Shown piece by piece: positions 54,117 through 63,853 of a stretch of DNA of 64,000 nucleotides. The stretch lies in contig NZ_LMCW01000012.1 of the NCBI RefSeq assembly GCF_001424945.1, positions 126,642 through 190,641 of the forward strand, given 5' to 3'. The DNA is from Rhizobium sp. Root1203 (GTDB lineage Bacteria; Pseudomonadota; Alphaproteobacteria; Rhizobiales; Rhizobiaceae). The translations under genes and the position numbers were made by a program. Numbering within the stretch: position 1 is the first letter of the stretch; each line of letters begins with the position of its first letter. The notes under the pieces were generated by a model that was given only the letters and a program-made list of their open reading frames with translations, did not search any database and had not been told where the DNA came from.

Positions 54117-55652
54117 TCAGGCAAAGCTTCGGCGCTTGCGCGAGACGGCTTGAGTGTCCTCGACCGCCGGAACGCTTTGCAGCACCCGCATTGCCGGCAA
54201 GATCGCAATGGCTTCCGTGCCCTCGCGCAACTTGGATTTCAGAAGGAACTGTCCGTCATGCTTGGAAAGGATCGCCTGGACGATCGGCAGGCCGAGGCCG
54301 GTGCCTTGTTCAGCACTCTTGATGGCAATGGAACCCTGGCCGAACGCTGAGAGAACGACCGGGATTTCATCCTCCGGGATGCCCGGGCCATTGTCCTTGA
54401 TCGAGATATACTGGCCGCCGCCGGCCGTCCAGCCGACCTTGACGTGAATCTCGCCGCCCTGCGGGGTGAACTTGACGGCGTTGGACATCAGGTTGAGAAG
54501 CACCTGGCGCATCGACTTCTCGTCCGCCCAGACCGGCGGCAGCTCCGGCTCGAATTGTTGCGTTATTGCGATGTTCTTGCCGCGCGCGCGCAGCTGGACC
54601 ATGCCGATGCAATCCTCCGAGATGTCGAGGAGGGAGATAGCCTCCTCGTTCAGCTCGTACTTCCCGGCTTCGATGCGGGAGAGATCGAGGATCTCGTTGA
54701 TGAGGTTCAGCAGGTGCTGACCCGAACGATGAATGTCGCCCGTGTATTCCTTGTAGGTCGGGTTGTTGAGCGGTCCCATGACTTCGGCAGACATCACTTC
54801 GGAGAAGCCGAGAATGGCGTTGAGCGGCGTCCGGAGTTCGTGCGACATCGACGCGAGGAAGCGGGACTTCGCAAGGTTTGCCTCCTCGGCCCGGCGGCGG
54901 GCCTCGTCGGACATCGACTTGGCGACTTCCAGTTCGGCGATCAGGTCGTCCTTCTCGGATTGATAGGCGAGTATCCTGAGGTTCGATTTGAACAGCCGGT
55001 CGCTGATGTAGTTGAAGAAGATCACCGTCGTTGTCAGCGTGGCAGTCAGGCCGATTTCAAGGAATTCGCGCGAAAGTCCTGATTTCGCGATCAGGCCGAG
55101 TACGACGGGTGCGAAAGTGACGAGCACGCAGGGCGTCAGCATGAAATTCCACATCGCCGTGAGCGACAGGGCGATCAGCAGGGTCGCTCCCTTGTAGAGC
55201 ACAAAGCTCGAGGGTTCGCAGGCCGTGCAGTCCTGCAGGGCAAAGACGGCCCAACAGCAGCCGATCATGAACTGGCCGAGCAACAATACGCGTCGCCATT
55301 TCCGAGCGCTGACGACCGTCATCTCCTGCTTGCGGGCGCGCCGCGCGAGAAAGACGTTCGCCGCATGCGCGGTCAGCGTCAGAAAGCCCCAGAGGAGTAT
55401 CTGGGCGTCGCCGGTAAAATAGATGCCGAGGGCTGTGACAATGATGACGAACAGCGGTGCGATCGAGGCGCCCTGAAGCACGGCATTGATATAGAGGGTG
55501 AGCACGTCGCGATCGAAGGCGCCGCTCGGGGCATGGCTCGATTGCAGGCGCTCACGCGTCAGCCGTACAGCCTTCGATGCAGGCTTGTTTCGGTGACTGC
55601 GTGATTTGTCGACGATATTCTTATCGGTCGATGTGCTTACGCCGTTACTCAT
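54117..55652 (-). CDS. Sensor histidine kinase with six membrane helices (PleC/DivJ/PdhS-type)
   Basis: The 511-residue protein has about six N-terminal membrane helices (for example SIAPLFVIIVTALGIYF and LLWGFLTLTAHAANVFLA) and a C-terminal kinase: HELRTPLNAILGFSEVM (phosphorylated His), VLLNLMSNAVKFTPQGG (N-box) and KDNGPGIPEDEI with GTGLGLPI (G-boxes). No receiver domain is attached. The H-box is close to that of PleC/DivJ/PdhS kinases that control DivK in alphaproteobacteria; that specific role is inferred. ATG 55652 has a GTACA-rich leader. Confidence 0.9.
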   Translation of the reverse strand: MSNGVSTSTDKNIVDKSRSHRNKPASKAVRLTRERLQSSHAPSGAFDRDVLTLYINAVLQGASIAPLFVIIVTALGIYFTGDAQILLWGFLTLTAHAANVFLARRARKQEMTVVSARKWRRVLLLGQFMIGCCWAVFALQDCTACEPSSFVLYKGATLLIALSLTAMWNFMLTPCVLVTFAPVVLGLIAKSGLSREFLEIGLTATLTTTVIFFNYISDRLFKSNLRILAYQSEKDDLIAELEVAKSMSDEARRRAEEANLAKSRFLASMSHELRTPLNAILGFSEVMSAEVMGPLNNPTYKEYTGDIHRSGQHLLNLINEILDLSRIEAGKYELNEEAISLLDISEDCIGMVQLRARGKNIAITQQFEPELPPVWADEKSMRQVLLNLMSNAVKFTPQGGEIHVKVGWTAGGGQYISIKDNGPGIPEDEIPVVLSAFGQGSIAIKSAEQGTGLGLPIVQAILSKHDGQFLLKSKLREGTEAIAILPAMRVLQSVPAVEDTQAVSRKRRSFA

Positions 55653-55758
55653 TGTACACGTTGAAGCTTGATCCGCGGGTAGCTTCACCCTAAAGCGCAA
55701 TTCTTAAGAATATGTTTGCCATTTTTGCCAACGATTTGTTTTTTAAGGAGGCGAAAGC

Positions 55759-56298
55759 GTGACGCGCGGCTTTCGGACGATACGCGATGGCGTGACTGCG
55801 CTCGCGCTTCTGGCGTTCATCTGGCTGATCGCCGCGAAATTGAACGACCGGGCCGAGATCGCCCACACTGGCCGGTTCCATGCTGCCGACGGCGACAGTC
55901 TGGCGATTGGCCAGGAACGGATGCGGCTATATGGAATAGATGCGCCGGAACTCAGCCAGACATGTGAGCGTGCCGGCCAGCCATGGCAATGCGGGCAGGA
56001 GGCCAAACGGATGCTGCAGAGCTTGGTGACGGCGCCTGACACGCGTTGCGTGGGCAGCGACCGCGACCGCTTTCAACGCCTGCTGGTCGTTTGCCATGCC
56101 GATGGCGTGGATCTGAATGGCGCGATGGTGCGCAGGGGCCTAGCCGTCTCCTATGGCGGTTACCGGCAAGAAGAGGCGCAGGCCCGGGCTGAAAAGGCCG
56201 GGCTCTGGGGTGGAACCTTCGAAATGCCGCGTGCTGTGAGAGACCATGCGCGGGAAACGTCGACGTTACGCGATGCACTTGGATTTTTCGGATGGTGA
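55759..56298 (+). CDS. Thermonuclease-family exported nuclease
   Basis: The 179-residue product has an N-terminal membrane anchor or signal and a staphylococcal-nuclease-like domain: VADGDSLAI-like ADGDSLAIGQERMRLYGIDAP, SDRDRFQRLLVVC and MVRRGLAVSYGGY. The GTG start follows AAGGAGG with 7-nt spacing. Overlaps the glycosylase gene by 7 nt. Confidence 0.88.
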   Translation: MTRGFRTIRDGVTALALLAFIWLIAAKLNDRAEIAHTGRFHAADGDSLAIGQERMRLYGIDAPELSQTCERAGQPWQCGQEAKRMLQSLVTAPDTRCVGSDRDRFQRLLVVCHADGVDLNGAMVRRGLAVSYGGYRQEEAQARAEKAGLWGGTFEMPRAVRDHARETSTLRDALGFFGW

Positions 56299-56936
56299 CA
56301 GGTATTCCCGGACAGGATCGCCTCGATAGCCTGCGCAACGACATCGCGGCCTGCCGTATCTGTCGCGACGCACCGCTCCGGGGGCCCGATGACAGGCTGC
56401 CGCACGAGCCGCGCCCCGTGGTCGTGCTTTCGTCGAAAGCCCGAGTGCTGATTGCGGGGCAGGCGCCCGGCCTCAGGGTTCACGAGAGCGGCCTGCCGTT
56501 CAACGATGCCTCCGGCGACCGGCTTCGCGCTTGGCTTCAGGTCGACCGCGAGATGTTCTACGACCGCGACCGCTTTGCCATCGTGCCGATGGGCTTCTGT
56601 TTCCCCGGCTACGACACGAAGGGCAGCGATTTGCCGCCGCGTCGGGAATGCGCTCCGCGTTGGCGCCAGCAGGTTATTTCGGCAATGCCGCAGATCGAAT
56701 TGGTGCTTGCCGTCGGGCAGTATGCGCAGGCATGGCATCTCGGCGCGGATCGTCGCGAGAACGTGACGGAAACTGTGCGCGCGTGGCGGGCCACATTGTT
56801 CTCCAACCGCCCGCCGGCAATTCTCCCGTTGCCGCATCCGAGCTGGCGAAACACGGCGTGGCTCAAGCGTAATCCGTGGTTCCAGGACGAATTGCTGCCG
56901 GTGCTGCGCGAACGTATCAAAATGCTCGCGAACTGA
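56292..56936 (+). CDS. Uracil-DNA glycosylase family protein
   Basis: The 214-residue product fits the iron-sulfur/family 4-type UDG superfamily: ACRICRDAPL (Cys pair), LIAGQAPGLRVHESG (water-activating motif) and PLPHPSWRN (intercalation motif). It overlaps the nuclease gene (56292 to 56298), so co-translation is likely. Single-stranded DNA or mismatch substrates are possible. Confidence 0.85.
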   Translation: MVTGIPGQDRLDSLRNDIAACRICRDAPLRGPDDRLPHEPRPVVVLSSKARVLIAGQAPGLRVHESGLPFNDASGDRLRAWLQVDREMFYDRDRFAIVPMGFCFPGYDTKGSDLPPRRECAPRWRQQVISAMPQIELVLAVGQYAQAWHLGADRRENVTETVRAWRATLFSNRPPAILPLPHPSWRNTAWLKRNPWFQDELLPVLRERIKMLAN

Positions 56937-57003
56937 AACAAAATTCTTCCAAACGGTCGGAATCGCGCTATACAAGGAATATAATTCGAAGGGGCTTTAA
57001 TTC

Positions 57004-57492
57004 ATGGACCGTCTCGACCGTAAGATCCTGCGTCTTTTGCAGGAAGATTCGACATTGGCAGTTGCCGATCTCGCAAAGAAGGTCGGTCTCTCGACCACGC
57101 CCTGCTGGCGTCGAATCCAGAAGATGGAAGAGGACGGCGTGATCAAGCGCCGCGTCGCCATTCTGGATCCCGAGAAGGTCAACACGAAGGTCACGGTTTT
57201 CGTATCGATCCGGACGGCGACACACTCGATCGAGTGGCTGCGCCGTTTCTCGGAGGTGATCGCCGAGTTTCCGGAGGTCGTCGAGTTCTACCGCATGAGC
57301 GGCGACGTCGACTATCTCCTGCGTGTCGTCGTGCCCGACATTGCGGCCTACGACGCTTTCTACAAGCGGATGATCGCCAAGATCGAGATCCGCGACGTTT
57401 CCTCGGCCTTTGCGATGGAGCAGATCAAGTATTCGACGCAACTGCCGCTCGATTACATGCTCCTCGACAATGCCAAGTCGAACGAGGACTGA
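57004..57492 (+). CDS. Lrp/AsnC-family transcriptional regulator
   Basis: The 162-residue protein has an N-terminal helix-turn-helix (DRKILRLLQEDSTLAVADLA, TTPCWRRIQKMEEDGVI) and a C-terminal RAM domain (EFYRMSGDVDYLLRVVV). Such regulators respond to amino acids. It converges with the AlkD-like gene. Targets unknown. Confidence 0.94.
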   Translation: MDRLDRKILRLLQEDSTLAVADLAKKVGLSTTPCWRRIQKMEEDGVIKRRVAILDPEKVNTKVTVFVSIRTATHSIEWLRRFSEVIAEFPEVVEFYRMSGDVDYLLRVVVPDIAAYDAFYKRMIAKIEIRDVSSAFAMEQIKYSTQLPLDYMLLDNAKSNED

Positions 57493-57495
57493 GCG

Positions 57496-58182
57496 CTAGT
57501 CCTTCAGACGAGCGAATATCTTTTCGCTCGTCAACTCCCTGACCGCGTCCTTGCCGATCCAGCGGGCGGTCTTGTCGGCGCTGGCAGAGAGGCGTTCTGC
57601 GAGTGACAAGGCGGGAGCGTGGCAACGTCGGCTGCGCTTTCCAATGTTTCTGAGTGCCCAATTGACGGCCTTGCGCACGAAGTTGCGTTCGTCGCTCGAA
57701 TGGTTTTCGATGAGCGGCAGCCATGCCAACAGCGTCTCGTCCGCCTCCTGTTTCAGATGTACGGCCGCGCCCGCGATCATTGCGAATGCCGTCCGGCGCA
57801 CGAACTCGCGTTGATCGGCGGCGAATTCGCCGACGAGGGGCAGGAGACGAGCCTTGACGAAGAGGTCGGCAGCCGTGTCGACGATCTCCCAGGAATTGAA
57901 ATCGTCGGACCATCGGCGCGCGTTTTCCGGGGTTATGGCCTTCGGATCCGCCGTGTAGAGTGCGAGCATCCGCGCCTCGCGAATATCGCAGTTCCAGAGC
58001 TCGCGCGCCCGCGCCTGATCCCGCTTTGCAAGGCGGGCGATCTTCCGCAAGTCAGGAGTGGAAATTCCGAGGGCCGTTTCGGTGACCATGCCGAAACGGG
58101 CCATACCGGCGATATTCTCCGGCGAGCGCAGCGTCTGCAGATACGCGATCAGTTCGGTTGCGCCGGAGGAGGGACCGATCAT
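57496..58182 (-). CDS. DNA alkylation repair (AlkD-like) HEAT-repeat protein
   Basis: The 228-residue helical protein matches the AlkD family: MARFGMVTETALGISTPDL, RELWNCDIREARMLAL, SWEIVDTAADLF (conserved Trp) and RNFVRKAVNWALRNIG. AlkD excises alkylated bases. It overlaps the upstream dehydrogenase gene by ATGA, suggesting one operon. Confidence 0.88.
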   Translation of the reverse strand: MIGPSSGATELIAYLQTLRSPENIAGMARFGMVTETALGISTPDLRKIARLAKRDQARARELWNCDIREARMLALYTADPKAITPENARRWSDDFNSWEIVDTAADLFVKARLLPLVGEFAADQREFVRRTAFAMIAGAAVHLKQEADETLLAWLPLIENHSSDERNFVRKAVNWALRNIGKRSRRCHAPALSLAERLSASADKTARWIGKDAVRELTSEKIFARLKD

Positions 58183-59048
58183 TTTTCGAGGCGGGCGAGG
58201 AGGGAGGATGTATCCCAGCGATTGCCGCCCATGGCCTGGACGTCGCCATAGAACTGGTCGACGAGCGCCGTGACGGGAAGCTTGGCGCCATTGCTGCGGG
58301 CTTCGTCGAGCACGATGCCGAGATCCTTGCGCATCCAGTCGATTGCGAAGCCGAAGTCGTATTTGCCCTCGTTCATGGTCCTGTGTCGGTTTTCCATCTG
58401 CCAGGAGCCAGCCGCGCCCTTGGAAATGACCTCGACGACCTTCTCGATGTCGAGACCGGCGCGCTTGCCGAAATGGATGCCCTCGGCAAGCCCCTGGACA
58501 ACGCCGGCGATGCAGATCTGGTTGATCATCTTGGTGAGCTGCCCGGCGCCCGGCGCACCCATCAGGCCGACCATACGGGCGTAGGCGTCTATGACCGGCT
58601 TTGCCGTATCGTAGGTTGCTTCATCGCCGCCGCACATGACGGTCAGGGCGCCATTCTCCGCACCGGCCTGTCCGCCCGACACCGGCGCATCGATGAAGCC
58701 GACGCCCTTTTCCTTGGCAATGGCATGGAGCTCGCGTGCGACGTCGGCGCTCGCGGTGGTGTTGTCGATCAGGATCGCACCCGATTTCATCGTCTGCAGG
58801 ACGCCGTCCTTGCCCGATGTCACCGATCGGAGATCGTCGTCGTTGCCGACGCAGGTGAAGACGAAATCCGCGTCCTTGGCCGCCTCTGCCGGCGTCGGCG
58901 CCGATTTGCCGCCGAATTTTTCTGTCCAGGCGGCGGATTTTGCGGCGGTGCGGTTATAGACCGTGACGTCGTGGCCGCCCTTGACCTTGAGATGACCCGC
59001 CATGGGAAACCCCATCACGCCGAGACCGATGAATGCGACTTTTGCCAT
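58179..59048 (-). CDS. NAD(P)-dependent beta-hydroxyacid dehydrogenase
   Basis: The 289-residue product belongs to the 3-hydroxyisobutyrate dehydrogenase family: MAKVAFIGLGVMGFPMAGHL (dinucleotide fold), FIDAPVSGGQAGAENGALTV, and MGAPGAGQLTKMINQICI (catalytic Lys). Tartronate semialdehyde reductase and related enzymes share these motifs, so the substrate is uncertain. The ATG at 59048 removes 29 upstream residues present in the open frame. Confidence 0.92.
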   Translation of the reverse strand: MAKVAFIGLGVMGFPMAGHLKVKGGHDVTVYNRTAAKSAAWTEKFGGKSAPTPAEAAKDADFVFTCVGNDDDLRSVTSGKDGVLQTMKSGAILIDNTTASADVARELHAIAKEKGVGFIDAPVSGGQAGAENGALTVMCGGDEATYDTAKPVIDAYARMVGLMGAPGAGQLTKMINQICIAGVVQGLAEGIHFGKRAGLDIEKVVEVISKGAAGSWQMENRHRTMNEGKYDFGFAIDWMRKDLGIVLDEARSNGAKLPVTALVDQFYGDVQAMGGNRWDTSSLLARLEK

Positions 59049-59313
59049 GTGCCTGTCCTCTGAATTGAATGTCGGCACGAGGATTAGCGGAAAGAGGGGC
59101 GGGCGAAAAGCTGTCGCGTGCAGGGAAGTGTTCACCGCGTTGGAACAAAATTCCGCCGAAACCGGAAAAACTGGTCAGGAAAGTTTCAACTCCGGCGAAT
59201 ATCACAAATATAATTGTCGATATAATTTATGGAAATAATCAGTATTCCGGTATCGCAAACGAAGCGGGTCGGCCGGGTCAAACCCGAATGACGCCCGAAT
59301 AAAGGGGATTGCC

Positions 59314-60279
59314 ATGATTTCACGTCGTCAGACACTGGGGCTTTTTGGCGCTGCGGCAGCGACTGCTTTTCTGCCTGCTATCAAGCCTGCACGCGCAGCT
59401 GCCACGGAATTCCGTATCGGCTGGCAGAAGAACGGCGTGCTTGCGCTTGCCAAACAGCGCGGAGCCCTTGAGAAGCGGCTTGCCGACAAGGGCATCACGG
59501 TCAGCTGGTCCGAGTTCACATCAGGACCGCCGCTGCTCGAAGCGCTTGGCGCAGCCGCGCTCGATTTCGGCGCGACGGGCGACGTTCCGCCGCTCTTTGC
59601 ACAGGCGGCCGGCGGTCACCTCTACTATGTCGGTACCTATCGCGGAAGTCCGGCGGGCTCGGCGATCGTGGTCCGCAACGACTCCGCGATCAAGACGGTG
59701 CAAGACCTGAAGGGCAAGAAGGTCGCGTTCAAGCGGGGTTCGAGTGCCCACAACGTCACCGTCAAGATATTGCGCAAGGCGGGCCTCGGCATCGCCGACG
59801 TCGAGGCCGTCGACCTGTCGCCGCCGGATGCGGCGGCTGCCTTCAAGAACGGCAGCATCGACGCCTGGTCGATTTGGGATCCCTATCTGGCGATCGTCGA
59901 GGCCGACCCGGACACGCGTATTCTCTCGACGGCGGAAGGCATCGTGGACTCCTACAGCTATTTCCTCGCGAATGCCGAGTTCACCGATGCGAACGGACCG
60001 GTGGTCGTCGATGTCATCGATGAACTCGCCAAGGTGGGTCGCTCCGCGCAGGGCAGGCTCGAGGATACGATCAAGGAGCTTTCGGAAATCACCGGCGTTC
60101 CCGCCGACGTGACGCGCGTATCGCTGACCCGGCCGGGCGCCGACCTCGGTAGCGTTACGACCATCTCCGACGAGGCGGCCGCCTACCAGCAGGCACTGGC
60201 CGACGAATTCTTCAGCCTCGGCATCGTCCCGAAGCAGCTGAAAACCGGCGATATCGTATGGCGCCCGAAAGCCAGCTGA
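59314..60279 (+). CDS. ssuA: Aliphatic sulfonate ABC transporter, substrate-binding protein
   Basis: The 321-residue periplasmic protein has a Tat-type leader ([19 protein letters not shown]) and a SsuA/TauA-type body: [49 protein letters not shown] and [15 protein letters not shown]. It starts the ssuADCB operon. A fairly AT-rich region precedes the gene. Confidence 0.95.
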   Translation: MISRRQTLGLFGAAAATAFLPAIKPARAAATEFRIGWQKNGVLALAKQRGALEKRLADKGITVSWSEFTSGPPLLEALGAAALDFGATGDVPPLFAQAAGGHLYYVGTYRGSPAGSAIVVRNDSAIKTVQDLKGKKVAFKRGSSAHNVTVKILRKAGLGIADVEAVDLSPPDAAAAFKNGSIDAWSIWDPYLAIVEADPDTRILSTAEGIVDSYSYFLANAEFTDANGPVVVDVIDELAKVGRSAQGRLEDTIKELSEITGVPADVTRVSLTRPGADLGSVTTISDEAAAYQQALADEFFSLGIVPKQLKTGDIVWRPKAS

Positions 60280-60311
60280 ACCCAACTTCCCGACCGCGAG
60301 GAGCATTTCCC

Positions 60312-61487
60312 ATGACCGCCAAACATGATCCGATCAACTTCCTCTGGTTCATCCCGACTTCGGGCGACGGCGCCTACCTCGGATCCGACGAGCTGAACCG
60401 CGCACCTGAGATCGGCTACCTCACGCAGATCGCGCAGGCCGTCGATCGCCTCGGCTATTCCGGCGTCCTGTTGCCGACCGGCGTTGCCTGCGAAGAGTCC
60501 TTCGTGATGGCATCTGCACTGGCAGCACGGACGGAAAGGCTGCAGTTTCTCGTCGCCATCCGCCCGGGTACCGCATCGCCTGCCTATTATGCACGCCTCG
60601 CGACAACACTCGACCGTATCTCCAACGGGCGCCTGCTGCTCAACATCGTCGTCGGTGGAAGCCCGGCTGAGCTTGCCGGCGACGGCATTCATCTGGCGCA
60701 CGATGAACGCTATGCCCATGCCGATGAATTCTTCACAGTGTTCGAGGAGTTGCTGGAGAAGGGCGTCGCGAGCTACGACGGCAAATACATCAAGGCGACC
60801 AATGCGCGCCTCGGCTTCCCCTCCGTGCAGAACCCGCGTCCCCCGCTTTACTTCGGCGGCTCCTCCGATGCCGGCATCGACTTCTCGGTGGGCCGTGTCG
60901 ACAAGTATCTGACCTGGGGCGAGCCGCCGGCGCAGGTGGCCGAGAAGGTCGAAAAGGTTCGTGCCGCCGCCGCAAAGAAGGGCCGCGAGGTCAGCTTCGG
61001 TATCCGCCTGCATTTCATCGTTCGCGAGACGGACGAGGAGGCGTGGGAGGCCGCGGACCGTCTGATCTCCAAACTCGACGACGAGACGATCCGCGAGGCA
61101 CAGGAGCGCTTCGTCAGTGAGTCCGACTCGGTCGGGCAGAAGCGGATGGCCGCCCTTCATGGCGGTCGTCGCGACAATCTCGAAGTCTCGCCAAACCTCT
61201 GGGCCGGCGTCGGTCTGGTCCGCGCCGGTGCCGGCACCGCGCTCGTCGGGTCGCCGAAGACGGTCGCCGCGCGTCTGCGCGAATATCAGGACGTCGGCAT
61301 CGATACGGTGATCGGCTCGGGCTATCCGCATCTGGAGGAAGCCTATCGTGTTGCCGAACTGCTCTTCCCCGAACTCGGCCTCACCCGTGAAGAACAGCGT
61401 CATGGCTTCCAGAGCGACTTCGGCAAGCGACAGGTCTTCGGCGGGGGTAGCCATGGCGGCAATCTGAAAGTGGTTTCCGGCTCCTGA
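60312..61487 (+). CDS. ssuD: FMNH2-dependent alkanesulfonate monooxygenase
   Basis: The 391-residue luciferase-like enzyme desulfonates alkanesulfonates to release sulfite. Motifs [35 protein letters not shown], and [14 protein letters not shown] are SsuD-specific. ATG 60312 is preceded by GAGGAGC. Its FMN reductase partner (ssuE) is not in the window. Confidence 0.96.
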   Translation: MTAKHDPINFLWFIPTSGDGAYLGSDELNRAPEIGYLTQIAQAVDRLGYSGVLLPTGVACEESFVMASALAARTERLQFLVAIRPGTASPAYYARLATTLDRISNGRLLLNIVVGGSPAELAGDGIHLAHDERYAHADEFFTVFEELLEKGVASYDGKYIKATNARLGFPSVQNPRPPLYFGGSSDAGIDFSVGRVDKYLTWGEPPAQVAEKVEKVRAAAAKKGREVSFGIRLHFIVRETDEEAWEAADRLISKLDDETIREAQERFVSESDSVGQKRMAALHGGRRDNLEVSPNLWAGVGLVRAGAGTALVGSPKTVAARLREYQDVGIDTVIGSGYPHLEEAYRVAELLFPELGLTREEQRHGFQSDFGKRQVFGGGSHGGNLKVVSGS

Positions 61488-61604
61488 TCTGCCTGCTGCG
61501 CCGTCCGCCAATTGGGGGCGGCGCAGCAACGACTGGATGATGCACATGTTTGGCGCGAGGTCCGGGGTGACCGGCGACAACACGCGAAAGCGAGGATAAT
61601 CTTC

Positions 61605-62441
61605 ATGTCGACATTCGATACGCCGATCGGCAGGGCGCTGACACAACGCACAGAGGGAAGGGCGGGCTTCGCCGTTTCGCTGCCGGGGCGCGATACTCTG
61701 CTGCCCTATCTGGTGCCGGTGGCGATCATCGCGGCGTGGCAGCTTGCGTCCTCCGCCGGCTGGATTTCATCGCGCATCATGCCGTCGCCGGCCGATGTCG
61801 CCATTGCGTTCTGGGCAACGTCCATAACGGGCCAGCTTCCGCATGACATCCTGGTCAGCGCCGCGCGCGCCTTTGGCGGACTGCTGGTCGGCGGCGCGAT
61901 CGGTTTTCTGCTGGGGATTGCCAACGGCGTCTCGAAAGTATCGGAGCAGCTGACGGATACGACGCTGCAGATGCTGCGCACCATCCCGCATCTTGCCATG
62001 ATCCCGCTGGTCATCCTGTGGTTCGGGATCGGCGAGGAATCGAAGCTGTTCCTCACCTCGCTCGGTGTGCTTTTCCCTGTCTATCTGAACACCTATCATG
62101 GTGTTCGCAACGTCGACCGCGACCTGATCGAAATGGGTCGGGTCTACGGCATGGGCAGCTGGACATTGTTCAGGAAGGTGATCTTCCCCGGCGCGCTGCC
62201 GTCGATCTTCGTCGGGCTTCGCTATGCACTCGGTATCATGTGGCTGACGCTGATCGTCTCGGAATCGATCGCCGCCTCGTCGGGTATCGGCCACATGGCC
62301 AACAACGCCCGCGAGTTCATGATGACGGATGTCGTGGTGCTGGCGCTGGTGATCTACGCGGTGCTCGGCAAGCTCGCCGACGTCGTTGCCCGCGCCCTCG
62401 AACGGCGGGCGCTCAAATGGAACCCGGTCTACCAGAAATAG
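61605..62441 (+). CDS. ssuC: Aliphatic sulfonate ABC transporter permease
   Basis: The 278-residue permease has about six helices and the EAA-type loop region ([20 protein letters not shown]). [17 protein letters not shown] and the final [19 protein letters not shown] fit SsuC. The ATG at 61605 follows CGAGGATAATCTTC. Confidence 0.94.
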   Translation: MSTFDTPIGRALTQRTEGRAGFAVSLPGRDTLLPYLVPVAIIAAWQLASSAGWISSRIMPSPADVAIAFWATSITGQLPHDILVSAARAFGGLLVGGAIGFLLGIANGVSKVSEQLTDTTLQMLRTIPHLAMIPLVILWFGIGEESKLFLTSLGVLFPVYLNTYHGVRNVDRDLIEMGRVYGMGSWTLFRKVIFPGALPSIFVGLRYALGIMWLTLIVSESIAASSGIGHMANNAREFMMTDVVVLALVIYAVLGKLADVVARALERRALKWNPVYQK

Positions 62442-62451
62442 GAGAGACGCC

Positions 62452-63276
62452 ATGACCCTCATTGCGCATGAGCGTTTTCAAGGCGCTACGGACGAGCCGG
62501 AATACGAAATAGACGACTCCGCTCCTACCATGGCCGGTGCCGCGTCGATTACGCTAAAGGGTCTCCAGAAGAGCTTCGGCGGCAACAGCGTGCTGCGCGG
62601 CATCAGCCTGCATATTCCGGCCGGACAGTTCGTGGCCGTGATCGGCAAGAGCGGCTGCGGTAAAAGCACGCTGCTGCGGATTCTCATGGGACTCGACGAA
62701 CCTACGGCGGGCGAACTGCATTTCGAGAATGCCGACGGGCTGGATGCCAAGGCCAACGCCCGCATCGTCTTCCAGGAGCCGCGGTTGCTGCCTTGGCTGA
62801 GCGTCGTCGACAATGTCGTCGTCGGGCTCGGCGACAAGATCGACAAGCGGCTGGCACGCGGCGAAGCCGAGGCGGTGCTTGCCGAGGTGCAGCTTGCGGA
62901 GAAGGCAGAGGAGTGGCCGGCGCGCCTTTCCGGTGGTCAGCGCCAACGGGTCGCGCTTGCGCGTGCGCTGGTGAGCAAGCCGGGCGTCCTTGCGCTCGAT
63001 GAGCCGCTTGGGGCGCTCGACGCCCTGACACGGATCAGCATGCAGGAGCTGTTGAACCGCGTCTGGCGCGAACTCGGTTTTACGGCGGTGCTGGTGACGC
63101 ACGACGTCAGCGAGGCGGTGCATCTGGCCGACCGCGTGATCGTGCTGGAGGAGGGGCGCATCGCTCTTGATCTGGCGATCCCGTATCCCCATCCTCGCCG
63201 TCACGGCAACCCGGCTCTTGCCGAGCTGGAAGGCAGGCTGCTTGCCGCCATTCTTGGGACGAACGGCGGCCATTGA
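62452..63276 (+). CDS. ssuB: Aliphatic sulfonate ABC transporter ATP-binding protein
   Basis: The 274-residue ATPase has Walker [13 protein letters not shown], signature [15 protein letters not shown], Walker [13 protein letters not shown] and H-loop [13 protein letters not shown]. It closes the ssuADCB operon; the GGAGAGACGCC ribosome site lies just before the ATG. Confidence 0.94.
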   Translation: MTLIAHERFQGATDEPEYEIDDSAPTMAGAASITLKGLQKSFGGNSVLRGISLHIPAGQFVAVIGKSGCGKSTLLRILMGLDEPTAGELHFENADGLDAKANARIVFQEPRLLPWLSVVDNVVVGLGDKIDKRLARGEAEAVLAEVQLAEKAEEWPARLSGGQRQRVALARALVSKPGVLALDEPLGALDALTRISMQELLNRVWRELGFTAVLVTHDVSEAVHLADRVIVLEEGRIALDLAIPYPHPRRHGNPALAELEGRLLAAILGTNGGH

Positions 63277-63294
63277 GCGGACGTTGCGCACGGC

Positions 63295-63771
63295 CTAGTG
63301 AACGACGCCTGCCTCGCGCTCGACGAATGCCTGAATCCGAGCGGCGAGGATTTCGGTTCCCTGCAGCCGTGAGCCGTTGTCGGCATAGCCGTCGAGGAAC
63401 ACAACTTGCTCGGTGAAGAGCATCTTCGTCCCCACGGCCGTGGCTTCGAACGTCACCGTTGCAAGGGACACCGAAATACGGGTGTCGCCAAGTTTCATGT
63501 CGTAGGCGTAGACGATGCGCGCGTTCGGGACGATGTCGATATAGCGTGCCTCGTAAACATGGAGGACGCCGTCGGTGTCGGCGACGTGGTTTCGCTCGGC
63601 TCCACCGACGCGAAAGTCGAGGCTATATTCCACCGGCGTCCATTCGTCGTGGCAGGCGAACCATTGGCGTTTGGCTTCGGAGTTGGCCCAGGCTGCGAAA
63701 ACGCGCGATATGGACGCCTTCATGTGGCGCTCGATGGTCAGCGTCGCGTGTTCGGCCGACGTGCTCTTCAT
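63295..63771 (-). CDS. SRPBCC-domain protein (AHSA1-like), second copy type
   Basis: The 158-residue protein has ERHMKASISRVFAAWANSE, RQWFACHDEWTPVEYSLDF, LHVYEARYIDIVPNARIVYA and GTKMLFTEQVVFLDGYAD, an AHSA1-type START-like protein. It is read just after a truncated ArsR gene, so this is an ArsR-SRPBCC pair. Ligand unknown. Confidence 0.88.
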   Translation of the reverse strand: MKSTSAEHATLTIERHMKASISRVFAAWANSEAKRQWFACHDEWTPVEYSLDFRVGGAERNHVADTDGVLHVYEARYIDIVPNARIVYAYDMKLGDTRISVSLATVTFEATAVGTKMLFTEQVVFLDGYADNGSRLQGTEILAARIQAFVEREAGVVH

Positions 63772-63796
63772 GATGTTCTCCCTAGGGCATTTCCGC

Positions 63797-63816
63797 TTTT
63801 CGCCGAATGGCGAAAA
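63797..63816. promoter_or_regulatory. 20-bp perfect palindrome between ArsR and SRPBCC genes
   Basis: TTTTCGCC-GAAT-GGCGAAAA is perfect over 8-bp arms. It lies 26 bp upstream of the SRPBCC start codon. It may be an operator, an intercistronic hairpin or a dispersed palindromic repeat; genome copy number would discriminate. Confidence 0.5.
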
Positions 63817-63853
63817 CGTCCTATCTTTTTGTTTCTACGCAATTTCTGATAGT

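Noticed and set aside
60183..61646. A 487-codon minus-strand frame opposite ssuD
   Set aside because: ssuD is unmistakable on the plus strand within a complete operon; the antisense frame shows no domain.
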